DNA from: Niastella sp. OAS944
Lineage (GTDB): Bacteria; Bacteroidota; Bacteroidia; Chitinophagales; Chitinophagaceae
Length of the DNA: 64,000 nucleotides
Assembly: GCA_024809215.1 (NCBI GenBank)
Contig: JANUBW010000002.1
Location: 744,001-808,000, forward strand
Direction of reading: 5' to 3'
In this document: positions 8,274-17,219 of the stretch, piece by piece
Position numbering within the stretch: position 1 is the first letter of the stretch
How the letters are laid out: each line of letters begins with the position of its first letter
Notes under the pieces: model-generated
The model's input: the letters and a program-made list of their open reading frames with translations, nothing else
Told to the model about the DNA's origin: nothing
The model's database searches: none
Made by a program: the position numbers and the translations under genes

Positions 8274-9032
8274 TCAAGAATGATATTCCTCAAACTCCTG
8301 TTTACTTATCGCATAAAACTGAACCTTATCCCCAGCCTGTAATTTTACCGGTTCGGGAACAAAGGGATCAAATAACCTGAGCGGAGTGCGGCCTATGATC
8401 TGCCAGCCACCGGGACTATTTAATGGATATATTCCGGTTTGGGAACCGGCTATTCCAACACTTCCGGCCAATACCTGTGTGGGATGTTGTTTTCGCGGAA
8501 CGGCAATTCTTTCATTTACTTCACCCATGTAAGAAAATCCAGGCAGGAACCCGATCATGTACACATTATAAATAGTGTCGGTATGAATATTCACTACCTC
8601 CTGTTCGGTCAGTTGTTTTTGTTGCGCCATGGCAGCAAGGTCGGGCGCATAGTTGCCTTCATAACAAACCGGTATTCTTATTACCTCTTTTTCTTTGTGC
8701 CCGGTTTGAACCGATTTTTCAAATGCTCTTTTCAAATAATCAGAAACCCAGGCAAATACGGTTGTACTTAGATTGTAATGCTTTTTTACAATTACCGGGT
8801 TGTATTGTACCGTAAGCGAGCTATATGCGATGAGGCAATCCTTCATACCCTCAAACGGATGGTTGAGCAACCAAAGTTGCATGGCCAATGCCTTTTGGTT
8901 CAGCGCCTCATTAATTGAATTGCCCATGTCGAGCGTAATAGCAGCATCCCCTAGCGGAAATATTTTGTACTGGTTGGTCACTTTGGAATAAGAAAGGACT
9001 GAAGTTAATTTTTTTACCACATAACCGTGCAT
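8274..9032 (-). CDS. pxpB: 5-oxoprolinase subunit PxpB (KipI-like)
   Basis: A 252-residue protein of the allophanate hydrolase subunit 1 / KipI family. Diagnostic stretches are YKIFPLGDAAITLDMG at the start of the domain, MIGFLPGFSYMGEV, the Arg in AVPRKQHPTQVLAGSVGIAG, and YPLNSPGGWQIIGRTPLRLF. The first 22 residues (to about YKI) are not part of the usual domain, but no other ATG lies nearer, so the true start is slightly uncertain. It is the first gene of the pxpB-pxpC-pxpA-permease set and faces topA across a 323-base divergent region. Confidence 0.93.
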   Translation of the reverse strand: MHGYVVKKLTSVLSYSKVTNQYKIFPLGDAAITLDMGNSINEALNQKALAMQLWLLNHPFEGMKDCLIAYSSLTVQYNPVIVKKHYNLSTTVFAWVSDYLKRAFEKSVQTGHKEKEVIRIPVCYEGNYAPDLAAMAQQKQLTEQEVVNIHTDTIYNVYMIGFLPGFSYMGEVNERIAVPRKQHPTQVLAGSVGIAGSQTGIYPLNSPGGWQIIGRTPLRLFDPFVPEPVKLQAGDKVQFYAISKQEFEEYHS

Positions 9033-9355
9033 TCTGTCATAAATATCACGGTATTATATTTTTATTATGCTGATCTGTACGGGTTTTCTCTTATGGAATG
9101 TTAGGACCACATTCTTGTTCAGGTTCAAATTGTACTCCTTTAGATATAAAAAATAACCGCCATTTCGGCACTTACGCTTTTGCCTTCACAGTACCAATTT
9201 GTTGTTTTCGTAGTTATACATTAAACTTGCACGCCAGCACCATTCCATTTCTGTAACCAGTGATGTAAAAATTTAATATTAAAGAATATTGAATTTGAAT
9301 GATTTAGCTAGTTGATTGCCTGCCGCGGGCCGGCATAAAACCATTTATTGAACCT
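9033..9355. other. Divergent intergenic region between pxpB and topA
   Basis: This 323-base AT-rich gap must carry both divergent promoters. I see no exact TAnnTTTG box at a good distance from either start, no open reading frame of coding character and no hairpin with a T-run. Confidence 0.6.
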
Positions 9356-11956
9356 ATGGCCAAGAATTTATTGATTGTTGAGTCTCCTGCGAAAGCCAAA
9401 ACCATCGAAAAGATCCTGGGGAAAGATTTCGAGGTAAAGAGTTGTTATGGACATATCCGCGACCTGGAAAAGGAAGAAATGGGTATTGATATAAAAAATG
9501 GTTATCAACCTCGTTATAAAATTCCCGACGAAAAAGAAAAAGTAGTTAAAGAACTTAAAAGCCTCGCCAAGAAATCGGACGAAGTTTGGCTGGCAACGGA
9601 TGAGGACCGTGAAGGGGAAGCCATTAGCTGGCATTTGTGCGAGGTGTTAGGCCTTGATCCATCTACAACAAAACGTATTGTTTTTCATGAAATTACAAAG
9701 CCTGCCATCCAAAAAGCTGTAACTACTCCACGCTTATTGGATATGAACCTGGTAAACGCCCAGCAGGCCCGCCGGGTGCTCGACAGGATTGTGGGTTTTG
9801 AACTGAGCCCGGTATTATGGCGTAAGATCAGCACCCGCAACAACCTTAGCGCAGGCCGCGTACAAAGTGTGGCGGTTCGCCTTATTGCCGAGCGTGAACG
9901 CGAGATCAACGCCTTCACTGCTACCAGCACATTTAAGATCGAAGCATTATTTACCACACCAGATATTACCGGTAAGAACGTAACCTTTGTTGCCGAAGGC
10001 AAAAAGTACGATACGGCCGAGAATGCAGAAAAATTCCTGCAAACCTGTATCGGTGCTAAGTATAAGGTAAACGACATACAGGTTAGGCCCGGAAAGAAAT
10101 CGCCGGCGGCGCCTTTTACCACTTCTACCCTGCAACAGGAAGCTTCGCGTAAGCTGGGTTATGGTGTTAAACGCACCATGCAGCTGGCGCAGCGCTTGTA
10201 CGAAAGCGGTAATATCACCTACATGCGTACCGACAGTGTAAACCTCAGCGATACCGCAATGGCCGATATCCGCAACCAGGTAGTTGGTCAGTATGGTAAT
10301 AATTATTATCAGCCCCGCAAATACAAGAACAAGAACGAAAGCGCGCAGGAAGCGCACGAAGCCATCAGGCCCACCTATATGGAAAACACCACGGTGGAAG
10401 ATCCTGAATTACGCCGTTTGTACGAGCTTATATGGAAGCGTACTATGGCAAGCCAAATGGCTGATGCTGAGCTGGAAAGGACCACAGCTAAAATTGAAAT
10501 ATCAACCAATAAAGAAGAACTTACCGCCAGCGGTGAAGTATTGAAATTCGATGGCTTTTTAAAAGCTTATCGCGAAGACCGCGACGATGAGGATATTAAT
10601 GAGGACGAACAACAGGAAGGTATGCTGCCCCCGTTGACCGTTAACCAGCAACTCCCTTTAAATGAAATGAAGGCCATTGAACGCTTCAGCCGTCCTTCAC
10701 CAAGATATACGGAAGCTTCGCTGGTAAAAAAACTGGAAGAACTGGGCATTGGCCGACCTTCTACTTACGCGCCTACCATCAACACCATTCTTACCCGTGG
10801 CTATGTTGAAAAACGCGATAAAGATCCCATCAGACGCGATTTTCGCATCCTTACTTTAAAGAAGGATACAATTACCAAGGTTACAGATCAGGAGAATACC
10901 GGGGCCGAAAAAGCCAAGATCTTCCCTACCGACCTGGGCCTGGTGGTGACCGACTTTTTGAAACAGTATTTCGACGATATTATGGACTACGGGTTCACTG
11001 CCCGTATTGAAGGTGAGTTTGACGAAGTAGCTGCCGGTAAGCTGAAGTGGAACAGCATGATCGACGACTTTTATATTCCCTTCAAAAAAGACGTTGACAA
11101 TACCATTGAAAAAGCAGAACGCATAAAAGGTGAACGCGAACTGGGTGTTGAACCGCAAACCGGTAAAAAGATCGTGGCCCGCATGGCCCGGTTTGGCCCG
11201 GTTGTGGCAATAATTGGTGACGATGAAGATGAAAAGCCGCGTTTTGCCGGTTTAAGAAGAGGTCAAAGTATTGAGACCATTACCCTCGATGAGGCGTTAA
11301 AGCTTTTTGAACTGCCCAAAACCCTCGGCGTACATGAAGGCCAGGAGATATCGGTGAACCTGGGCCGGTTTGGTCCATACTTAAAATGGGGTGAGCAGAA
11401 CATTTCCATGCCCCGTGGCGTTGACCCGCACGATGTGGATATGGAAAGAGCGCTGGAACTACTTGATGAAAAAGCAAAAGCCGACGCCCCCATTGGTTTT
11501 TTTGAAGAAAAACCGGTAACCAAGGGTACTGGCCGTTTTGGTCCGTTCATTAAGTGGAACGACATGTACATAAACGTTCCCCGCCGGTACGATTTTGAAA
11601 ACCTCAGTCAGGCCAACATCGACGAACTGATTGAAGCCAAGATCAAAAAAGAAGAGAACCGCTATATACAAAACTGGCCCGAAGAAAAGATCTCGATTGA
11701 AAATGCGCGTTGGGGTCCGGTACTGAAGTTTGGTAAAAAAATTCTGAAGGTGGGTAGAAAAGCCGATGAAAGTAAGTACACGGCTGAAGAGTTGACCACG
11801 GTGCCGTTGGAAGATGTAAAGAAAATGATAGAGCTTCAGATACCCAATGCATTCGCAACCAAAAAAGCGGCAGCAAAAAAGGCCCCGGGTAAAAAGGCAG
11901 CGCCGAAGAAAAAAGACGCTACAAAAAAAGCGGCGCCTAAGAAGAAGTCGAAATAG
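9356..11956 (+). CDS. topA: DNA topoisomerase I (type IA)
   Basis: An 866-residue type IA topoisomerase that relaxes negative supercoils. The Toprim domain begins at residue 4 (LLIVESPAKAKTIEKILG) with the acidic triad in ATDEDREGEA (Asp82, Asp84, Glu86). The catalytic tyrosine is Tyr289 in NITYMRTDS. After the core (to about 600) come several C-terminal repeats, each marked by R-[FW]-G-P (RFGPVVAI, RFGPYLKW, RFGPFIKW, RWGPVLKF), in place of the Cys4 zinc fingers of E. coli TopA. The protein ends in a Lys/Ala/Pro-rich tail of about 35 residues, a likely flexible DNA-binding extension. It is monocistronic with a strong terminator at 12134. Confidence 0.98.
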   Translation: MAKNLLIVESPAKAKTIEKILGKDFEVKSCYGHIRDLEKEEMGIDIKNGYQPRYKIPDEKEKVVKELKSLAKKSDEVWLATDEDREGEAISWHLCEVLGLDPSTTKRIVFHEITKPAIQKAVTTPRLLDMNLVNAQQARRVLDRIVGFELSPVLWRKISTRNNLSAGRVQSVAVRLIAEREREINAFTATSTFKIEALFTTPDITGKNVTFVAEGKKYDTAENAEKFLQTCIGAKYKVNDIQVRPGKKSPAAPFTTSTLQQEASRKLGYGVKRTMQLAQRLYESGNITYMRTDSVNLSDTAMADIRNQVVGQYGNNYYQPRKYKNKNESAQEAHEAIRPTYMENTTVEDPELRRLYELIWKRTMASQMADAELERTTAKIEISTNKEELTASGEVLKFDGFLKAYREDRDDEDINEDEQQEGMLPPLTVNQQLPLNEMKAIERFSRPSPRYTEASLVKKLEELGIGRPSTYAPTINTILTRGYVEKRDKDPIRRDFRILTLKKDTITKVTDQENTGAEKAKIFPTDLGLVVTDFLKQYFDDIMDYGFTARIEGEFDEVAAGKLKWNSMIDDFYIPFKKDVDNTIEKAERIKGERELGVEPQTGKKIVARMARFGPVVAIIGDDEDEKPRFAGLRRGQSIETITLDEALKLFELPKTLGVHEGQEISVNLGRFGPYLKWGEQNISMPRGVDPHDVDMERALELLDEKAKADAPIGFFEEKPVTKGTGRFGPFIKWNDMYINVPRRYDFENLSQANIDELIEAKIKKEENRYIQNWPEEKISIENARWGPVLKFGKKILKVGRKADESKYTAEELTTVPLEDVKKMIELQIPNAFATKKAAAKKAPGKKAAPKKKDATKKAAPKKKSK

Positions 11957-12070
11957 GCAATAGGCAATGGGCAATAGGCAATAGGCAATTGACAACGAAC
12001 AATTGTCAATGAACAATTAATAGCGAACCTCGCAATTCGGCAACCTTTGCCAATTGCAAATTGCCAATTG
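11957..12070. repeat. Tandem 7-bp repeats and complementary words directly after topA
   Basis: Starting at the first base after the topA stop codon, GCAATAG is repeated five times with minor changes (11957-11991). It is followed by CAATTG-type words, and near 12049-12070 by complementary words (CCAATTG, AATTGCC). The whole could fold into an imperfect hairpin. Confidence 0.75.
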
Positions 12071-12133
12071 AAAACAAGGCCTAATAGTAAGAAAAGGATT
12101 AAAAGATATAATCGATAAATTAGCAGAAAGAAC

Positions 12134-12160
12134 AACCCCGTTTAAACGGGGTTTCTTTTT
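12134..12160 (+). terminator. Intrinsic terminator of topA
   Basis: The perfect 20-bp palindrome AACCCCGTTTAAACGGGGTT is followed by TCTTTTT. Confidence 0.88.
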
Positions 12161-12195
12161 GTAAAGTAACATTTGATAACCACGAAAAACCATCC

Positions 12196-12744
12196 ATGCT
12201 CAATCTCAAATACCACCTTACAGAAGAAGAATATTTCGATTATAATTATTATACGTCCTGGGCGGCGCCGGAGAAAAAGAACTACCGCATGTGGTATTAT
12301 TTGCGGGTTTTTATTTTGTACACTGCCGTGGCCGGGTTGTACATTTTCAGTCGCCGCAGCGACGAGGTGTTTATCGATCTCATCATATTTTGCGTAATTG
12401 CCATCATTTATTTTCTAATGGTGCCCTACCTTATTAAAAGATCAATTCTACGCCGCGTAAGAAGTATTTTGGCAAAACCCGAGAACCATCATGTGCTTGA
12501 AGAAGCCGAAGTAATGTTGTCCGATGCAGGTATTGTAGACAAAGACACCGCCACAGAAAGCAAGTATACCTGGGAAGCCATTGTGAAAAAAGCCGAAACA
12601 CCAGCCTGTTACTATTTATACACAAGTACGTATCATGCCATTGTTATACCGCGCCGGGTAATAGCTACGCCTTCGGACAAACAGGAGCTGGAACGATTAT
12701 TTAACGCTTATTTACCCCTGAGCTCTGAGTTCCCCACAAAGTGA
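12196..12744 (+). CDS. YcxB-like membrane protein
   Basis: A 182-residue protein resembling the YcxB family. An N-terminal cytosolic stretch of about 35 residues (YHLTEEEYFDYNYYTSW, typical of the family) is followed by two transmembrane helices (about 36-53 and 58-77). A soluble C-terminal domain contains YTWEAIVKKAETPACYYLYT and AIVIPRRV, the pattern of the YcxB-like C-terminal domain. Function of the family is unknown. A hairpin (CCACAAAG / CTTTGTGG, 12734-12757) has the stop codon in its loop. The next gene follows about 90 bases later on the same strand, so the two may be co-transcribed. Confidence 0.75.
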   Translation: MLNLKYHLTEEEYFDYNYYTSWAAPEKKNYRMWYYLRVFILYTAVAGLYIFSRRSDEVFIDLIIFCVIAIIYFLMVPYLIKRSILRRVRSILAKPENHHVLEEAEVMLSDAGIVDKDTATESKYTWEAIVKKAETPACYYLYTSTYHAIVIPRRVIATPSDKQELERLFNAYLPLSSEFPTK

Positions 12745-12757
12745 TAAAACTTTGTGG
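12734..12757 (+). other. Hairpin spanning a stop codon
   Basis: A perfect 8-bp stem CCACAAAG / CTTTGTGG encloses the loop TGATAAAA, which contains the stop codon of the YcxB-like gene. It lacks a clean T-run, so it is a weak terminator at best and could instead act on mRNA decay or on translation of the next gene. Confidence 0.55.
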
Positions 12758-12834
12758 ATAAGATTTTTATTGATATCTTTTATACAATTAGGATATTTAA
12801 GTCGGTTAAACGGCAAGAACTGAAGCATTTAAAG

Positions 12835-13743
12835 ATGGAAGAGAACAAAGAGATATCGGCATTGTTTCATTTAATTGATGATCCCGACGAAGAGGTCTTC
12901 AATCTGGTATCAACCCGCATTATTGATTACGGAAAGGGCATTATTCCCAATCTCGAAAATCTGTGGGAGAATACCATTAGCGAAGAGGTGCAGGAACGTA
13001 TTGAAATGTTGATACACCGGCTTCATTATCGCGACCTCACCGACGAACTTACGCAATGGAATGGCAACATTCACCAGGACCTGCTTACTGGTGCCCTATT
13101 GGTTGCCCGCTTTCAATTTCCCGATCTGGCCACCTCGCAGGTTTACCAGGAAGTTGAAAAATTAAGACGCAACATCTGGCTCGAACTCAACAGCTACCTC
13201 ACTCCACTGGAGCAGGTAAATGTAGTTACCAGCATTTTGTATAACTATTTCAATTTACGGGGCACAGAGATCGGTTATCAGAACCCGGAAGAGTTCCTCA
13301 TTAATAAACAACTGGAATCAAAACGGGGCAACACCATTGCCAACGGTATCTTATACCTGATACTGTGCGAACTGCTCGATGTGCCGGTTCGTGCCATCAA
13401 CATACCGCACCAGTTTGTGTTGGGCTATTTCAAAACCGATTACGATTTTACCCGTCATGTAGAAAACCCGTTATACAAAACGGAATTCTTTATTGACCCC
13501 ATGAGCGGTCAGGTGTTCACCCATAAAGATGTTGAGAACTACTTCAAACGTATAAACGTAGCACCTTCGGCCAACTACTTCAAACAGCTGTCGAACAAAC
13601 GGGTGATACAATTTTTGATGGAAGAGTTCAGCAAATGCTTTACCGATGAAAAGAACGGTTACAAGCAAAAGGAATTGCTGACACTGGCAGAGTTGATAAC
13701 GGATAACGAAAAGCCGGATACTACTGATACTGAAAATGAATAA
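12835..13743 (+). CDS. SirB1/transglutaminase-like family protein
   Basis: A 302-residue protein from the ATG at 12835; an in-frame GTG at 12754 would add 27 residues lying partly in the hairpin and is less likely. Residues 1-65 look helical and HEAT-like (SALFHLIDDPDEEVFNLV). The main domain matches the SirB1 / YchA transglutaminase-like family: VVTSILYNYFNLRGTEIGYQ, the segment KRGNTIANGILYLILCELLDVPVRAINIPH in two parts, and FIDPMSGQVFTHKDVENY. The usual family Cys position is not obvious: the segment reads RGNTIANG where many homologues have a similar non-Cys motif, so catalysis is doubtful. Role unknown. A strong bidirectional terminator follows. Confidence 0.8.
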   Translation: MEENKEISALFHLIDDPDEEVFNLVSTRIIDYGKGIIPNLENLWENTISEEVQERIEMLIHRLHYRDLTDELTQWNGNIHQDLLTGALLVARFQFPDLATSQVYQEVEKLRRNIWLELNSYLTPLEQVNVVTSILYNYFNLRGTEIGYQNPEEFLINKQLESKRGNTIANGILYLILCELLDVPVRAINIPHQFVLGYFKTDYDFTRHVENPLYKTEFFIDPMSGQVFTHKDVENYFKRINVAPSANYFKQLSNKRVIQFLMEEFSKCFTDEKNGYKQKELLTLAELITDNEKPDTTDTENE

Positions 13744-13750
13744 TGAATAA

Positions 13751-13791
13751 AATAAGAAGTGCCGCGCTTTAAAAGTGCGGCACTTCTTATT
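13751..13791. terminator. Bidirectional intrinsic terminator
   Basis: The perfect 15-bp stem AATAAGAAGTGCCGC / GCGGCACTTCTTATT lies between the convergent SirB1-like gene (plus) and the Gfo/Idh/MocA gene (minus). A/T-rich flanks on both sides allow use on both strands. Confidence 0.85.
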
Positions 13792-13821
13792 ATGACCTTG
13801 TTAACTCGTCAACTTGTTAAC

Positions 13822-15261
13822 TTATAAACTTAATTTCCATCCCTCCCTATACTCTCTCTTCACAAACTGGTTCGCCTCATCAAAGTTGGTGATCTTCATA
13901 TTCTTCGCATCCCACAACAAACGTTTTCTGCCCGGATATTTGTTGCCGCCATTGGTGCCTGCGCTCTTCATGAAGAAGCTGCGAATGGCCAGGTTACCCA
14001 TTAGAATACTTTCTGTAAACGGTCCTGCATAATCGAACGGCGAACTGGTTACCCCTTTACCATAACCTTCCATACAGGCGTTCACCCATTGAAGATAGTG
14101 GCCCTCAGGGACCCGTTTAATGGTTTCTTTAGGCGCTGGTTTTTCCTGCATTAATTTGGTTGGCAGCAAACGTGGGTTGGCGCCATAACAATCGCACATG
14201 ATCTTACCCTTGGTGCCTTCCATAATAACGCCGCCATCCCAGTTACCCATTGCTTCTTCGGGTAATAACTCTTCGGGGCGCTCGGGCAGTAAACCGCCAT
14301 CGTGCCACGATACTTTGATATTCCCTTTTCCATCTTTACGTGGGTACACCAGGTGCATAATGGAAGACGGCGGACAGCTATCGGGATTGGCCGAATCGTT
14401 CCACATTTCTTTATAAATAGTAGCTACGCTACACTCAACCGAACTTGGGTAATCAATAGGAAGGATACGGAACACAGGGTCCATAATATGGCAGGCCATA
14501 TCGCCCAGTGCACCGGTACCAAATGCCCACCAGCCGCGCCAGTTAAAGGGCAGGTATGCGGGATTGTAATCTATTTTTTTAGCGGGTCCCAGCCACAGGT
14601 CCCAATCAACTTCTTTAGGCACTGTAAACGAACCTGATGGCGTTGGAATTCCTTGCGGCCATACGGGACGGTTCGTCCAGCAATGAACGGTGTGCACAGT
14701 GCCAATATAACCGGCGTCAACCATTTCCTTCATTTTACGAACGCCGTCGTCGGAACCGCCCTGGTTGCCCATTTGGGTAACTACCTTATATTTTTTGGCA
14801 GCTTCGGTAAGAATGCGGGCCTCATAAATATCGTGGGTCAATGGTTTTTGAACATACACGTGCTTACCCAATTGCATAGCCGCCAGTGCTGCAACCGCGT
14901 GCGTATTATCGGGTGTTGATACACTTACGGCATCGATGTTTTTCTTTTCCTTGTCGAGCATTTCGCGGAAATCGCGGTAGTAAGGTGCTTTGGGAAAGCT
15001 TTCGCGTGACTTCACGGCCTGGCGATCATCTACATCGCACAGGGCAACGATATTCACTTTTGGACTTTTGGCAAATGAGGCAAGATCGCTGGTGCCTTTT
15101 CCACCCACTCCAATACCGGCAACGTTCAATTTATCGCTGGGTGCAATAAATCCTCTCCCCAATACATGCCGGGGAACAATGAAGAAACCGGCAGCGGCCA
15201 GGGATGTGTTTTTTAGGAAGTCCCGGCGCGACGATTGGTTGTTGGTTTTGTTCTTCTTCAT
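13822..15261 (-). CDS. Gfo/Idh/MocA family oxidoreductase, Tat-exported
   Basis: A 479-residue protein from the start MKKNKTNNQSSRRDFLKN. The N-terminus is a twin-arginine signal: SRRDFLKNTSLAAAGFFIVP. A Rossmann fold follows (LNVAGIGVGGKGTSDL, ALCDVDD), then the family segments DAVSVSTPDNTHAVAALAAM and GKHVYVQKPLTHDIYEA (the EKP motif reads QKP here). These are NAD(P)-dependent sugar or sugar-derivative dehydrogenases; Bacteroidota carry many exported paralogues with unknown substrates. The C-terminus (FDEANQFVKREYREGWKL) is nearly the same as that of the next gene, so the pair arose by duplication. The EKP-to-QKP change may alter catalysis, since the Lys is kept but the Glu is not. Confidence 0.92.
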   Translation of the reverse strand: MKKNKTNNQSSRRDFLKNTSLAAAGFFIVPRHVLGRGFIAPSDKLNVAGIGVGGKGTSDLASFAKSPKVNIVALCDVDDRQAVKSRESFPKAPYYRDFREMLDKEKKNIDAVSVSTPDNTHAVAALAAMQLGKHVYVQKPLTHDIYEARILTEAAKKYKVVTQMGNQGGSDDGVRKMKEMVDAGYIGTVHTVHCWTNRPVWPQGIPTPSGSFTVPKEVDWDLWLGPAKKIDYNPAYLPFNWRGWWAFGTGALGDMACHIMDPVFRILPIDYPSSVECSVATIYKEMWNDSANPDSCPPSSIMHLVYPRKDGKGNIKVSWHDGGLLPERPEELLPEEAMGNWDGGVIMEGTKGKIMCDCYGANPRLLPTKLMQEKPAPKETIKRVPEGHYLQWVNACMEGYGKGVTSSPFDYAGPFTESILMGNLAIRSFFMKSAGTNGGNKYPGRKRLLWDAKNMKITNFDEANQFVKREYREGWKLSL

Positions 15262-15293
15262 ACTGATAAGCATTGAGTTTTAGAAGGCTGAAA

Positions 15294-15636
15294 GTATAGA
15301 TTTAAACCGATTTAGCAGGTTAAGTTAGTTTAATCTTTTGATACGGGGATTGCAAAAAAAAGTTTTGCAACTATATTGATTTTAGGGGGCTTTGTGATAA
15401 GATAATGTTTGCGGTTTTCAGGATGATTTTTGGGTTGATAGGTTAACCCCGATGCAATTCGGGAACATCTTGACAAGGGAGTTGAAAAGGTGATAAGGTT
15501 GATAAAGAGGATTCAGGTTGACGAGTTAACGGGTTGACGAGTTGCCCAGGGAAAGGCGTAGTGAAGCGAGCCAACAAACTGAACAACTGAATAACTATGA
15601 ACTATGAACTGTGAACTGTGAACCAAGAACTGAAAA
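15294..15636. other. Intergenic region with word repeats between the two Gfo/Idh genes
   Basis: About 340 bases without a gene. The part from about 15430 to 15640 is word-repeat material: GGTTGACGAGTTAACGGGTTGACGAG, then AACTATGAACTATGAAC, TGTGAACTGTGAAC and GAACTGAAAACTAAAAACTC. The upstream 100 bases are AT-rich and presumably hold the promoter of the downstream Gfo/Idh gene. No terminator with a T-run was seen. Confidence 0.65.
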
Positions 15637-17061
15637 CTAAAAACTCAGTTTCCAACCATCCCTATACTCTCTCTTAACAAACTTATTCGCCCCTTCAAAA
15701 TTTGTAATCCTCATATTCACTCCATCCCACAACAACTTCTTACGACCCGGGAAATTATTACCTTCTTTAATATTATAACTTCTTACCGCCAGGTTGCCCA
15801 TAAGCACGGTTTCGGTTAGCGGTCCGGCTACATCAAAGGAAGAACTGGTATAGGCGCCGAAGCCTTTTTTACAGGCCTGCACCCATTGGGTTTGGTGGCC
15901 TTCCGAGCCTTTATCAACAAACGGGAATTTCGACTTGGGTAATTTTACCACTTTCATTTTTTCGGTAGGCAGTAATGTTGGGTTACGTCCAAACAGCCCG
16001 GCCATTAGTTTGCCTTTAGTTCCTTCGAACAAAATGCCCCCATCCCACTCACCAAATGCTTCGTCGGGCAATAGTTCATTGGGCCGGTCGGGTTGTATAC
16101 CGCCGTCGTACCAAATTAGTTCAACCGGTGGCATTTTTTCTCTTGCAGGGAACTGTATGTTGATCTTGGAGGAAGGCGGATAGCTATCAGTATAAAATAC
16201 TTCTTTAAAAAAGCCGGTGTATACCGAGCCCACGCTGCATGCTACCGATACCGGGTAACCTAATTTAAGAGCGCGAAAGGGCACATCGATAAAATGGCAA
16301 CCCATATCGCCCAGGGCGCCGGCGCCAAAATCGACCCAGCCACGCCAGGTGGCGGGCAAATAAGCCGGATTGAATTCACGGAAAGGCGCAGTGCCAAGCC
16401 ATAGTTCCCAATCAACTTCTTTAGGAATATCAAACTTGCCGGTGGGGGTTGGAATGCCTTGCGGCCATACGGGGCGGTTCGTCCAAACATGTACGGTGTG
16501 TACGGCGCCAATAAGTCCGGCTTGTATCCAGGTTTCTACGTTGCGGGTATCGTCGCCACTGCTACCCTGGTTACCCATTTGCGTAACCACTTTATATTTT
16601 TGCGCGGCCTGCGTTAAAATGCGGGCTTCGTAAATATCGTGGGTAAGCGGTTTTTCAACATAAACATGTTTGCCAAGCTGCATAGCGGCAAGGGCCTGTA
16701 CGGCGTGCATGTGATCGGGGGTGGTAATAATAACGGCGTCGATATTCTTATGTTCTTTATCGAGCATTTCGCGGTAATCGCGATAATAAGGCGCCTTGGG
16801 CCATAGCTTGCGGGCATTAACGGCCATGCGGTCGTCAACGTCGCACAGGGCGGTCATATTCTCCGCACCATTGTTATAAGCGTATGGTAAGTTAACATCG
16901 GCTTTTCCGCCTGCTCCAATTCCGGCAATATTGAGTTTGTCGCTGGGCGCAATAAAACCACGGCCAAGAACATGGCGTGGCACTATGAAGAAACTACCGG
17001 CGGCAAGGGAGGTGTTCCTGATAAAATTGCGCCGGCTTACAGAGCGCTTATTTGAGGGCAT
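15637..17061 (-). CDS. Gfo/Idh/MocA family oxidoreductase, Tat-exported (paralogue)
   Basis: A 474-residue paralogue of the downstream gene. It has a twin-arginine signal (SRRNFIRNTSLAAGSFFIVP), a Rossmann nucleotide-binding start (LNIAGIGAGGKADVNL, ALCDVDDRMAVNA), DAVIITTPDHMHAVQALAAM and the canonical GKHVYVEKPLTHDIYEA containing the catalytic Lys of the EKP motif. It ends in FEGANKFVKREYRDGWKL, almost the same as its neighbour. It is predicted to act in the periplasm on a sugar-like substrate with a cofactor loaded before export. Neighbours give no sugar-utilisation context. It is separated from the OsmC gene upstream by a long hairpin. Confidence 0.92.
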   Translation of the reverse strand: MPSNKRSVSRRNFIRNTSLAAGSFFIVPRHVLGRGFIAPSDKLNIAGIGAGGKADVNLPYAYNNGAENMTALCDVDDRMAVNARKLWPKAPYYRDYREMLDKEHKNIDAVIITTPDHMHAVQALAAMQLGKHVYVEKPLTHDIYEARILTQAAQKYKVVTQMGNQGSSGDDTRNVETWIQAGLIGAVHTVHVWTNRPVWPQGIPTPTGKFDIPKEVDWELWLGTAPFREFNPAYLPATWRGWVDFGAGALGDMGCHFIDVPFRALKLGYPVSVACSVGSVYTGFFKEVFYTDSYPPSSKINIQFPAREKMPPVELIWYDGGIQPDRPNELLPDEAFGEWDGGILFEGTKGKLMAGLFGRNPTLLPTEKMKVVKLPKSKFPFVDKGSEGHQTQWVQACKKGFGAYTSSSFDVAGPLTETVLMGNLAVRSYNIKEGNNFPGRKKLLWDGVNMRITNFEGANKFVKREYRDGWKLSF

Positions 17062-17083
17062 ACAGCAATCGTTTCTTAAAACC

Positions 17084-17155
17084 GAAGTAGGAAGTAAGAA
17101 GTAAGATGTAAGAAAATCCGGTATTTCGTACTTCTTACTTCATACTTCTTACCTC
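17084..17155. repeat. Long near-perfect inverted repeat
   Basis: Two 27-base arms (17084-17110 and 17129-17155) made of GAAGTAAGAAGTAAG-type words match at 23 of 27 positions, with an 18-base loop. It lies between OsmC and the Gfo/Idh gene, both on the minus strand, and is the clearest hairpin among the word-repeat elements. Confidence 0.8.
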
Positions 17156-17219
17156 ATATACTTTAAAATCAACAGGCATCTCTATCCACAATTCTTTACT
17201 ACCAGCCTTGATTTTTCAA

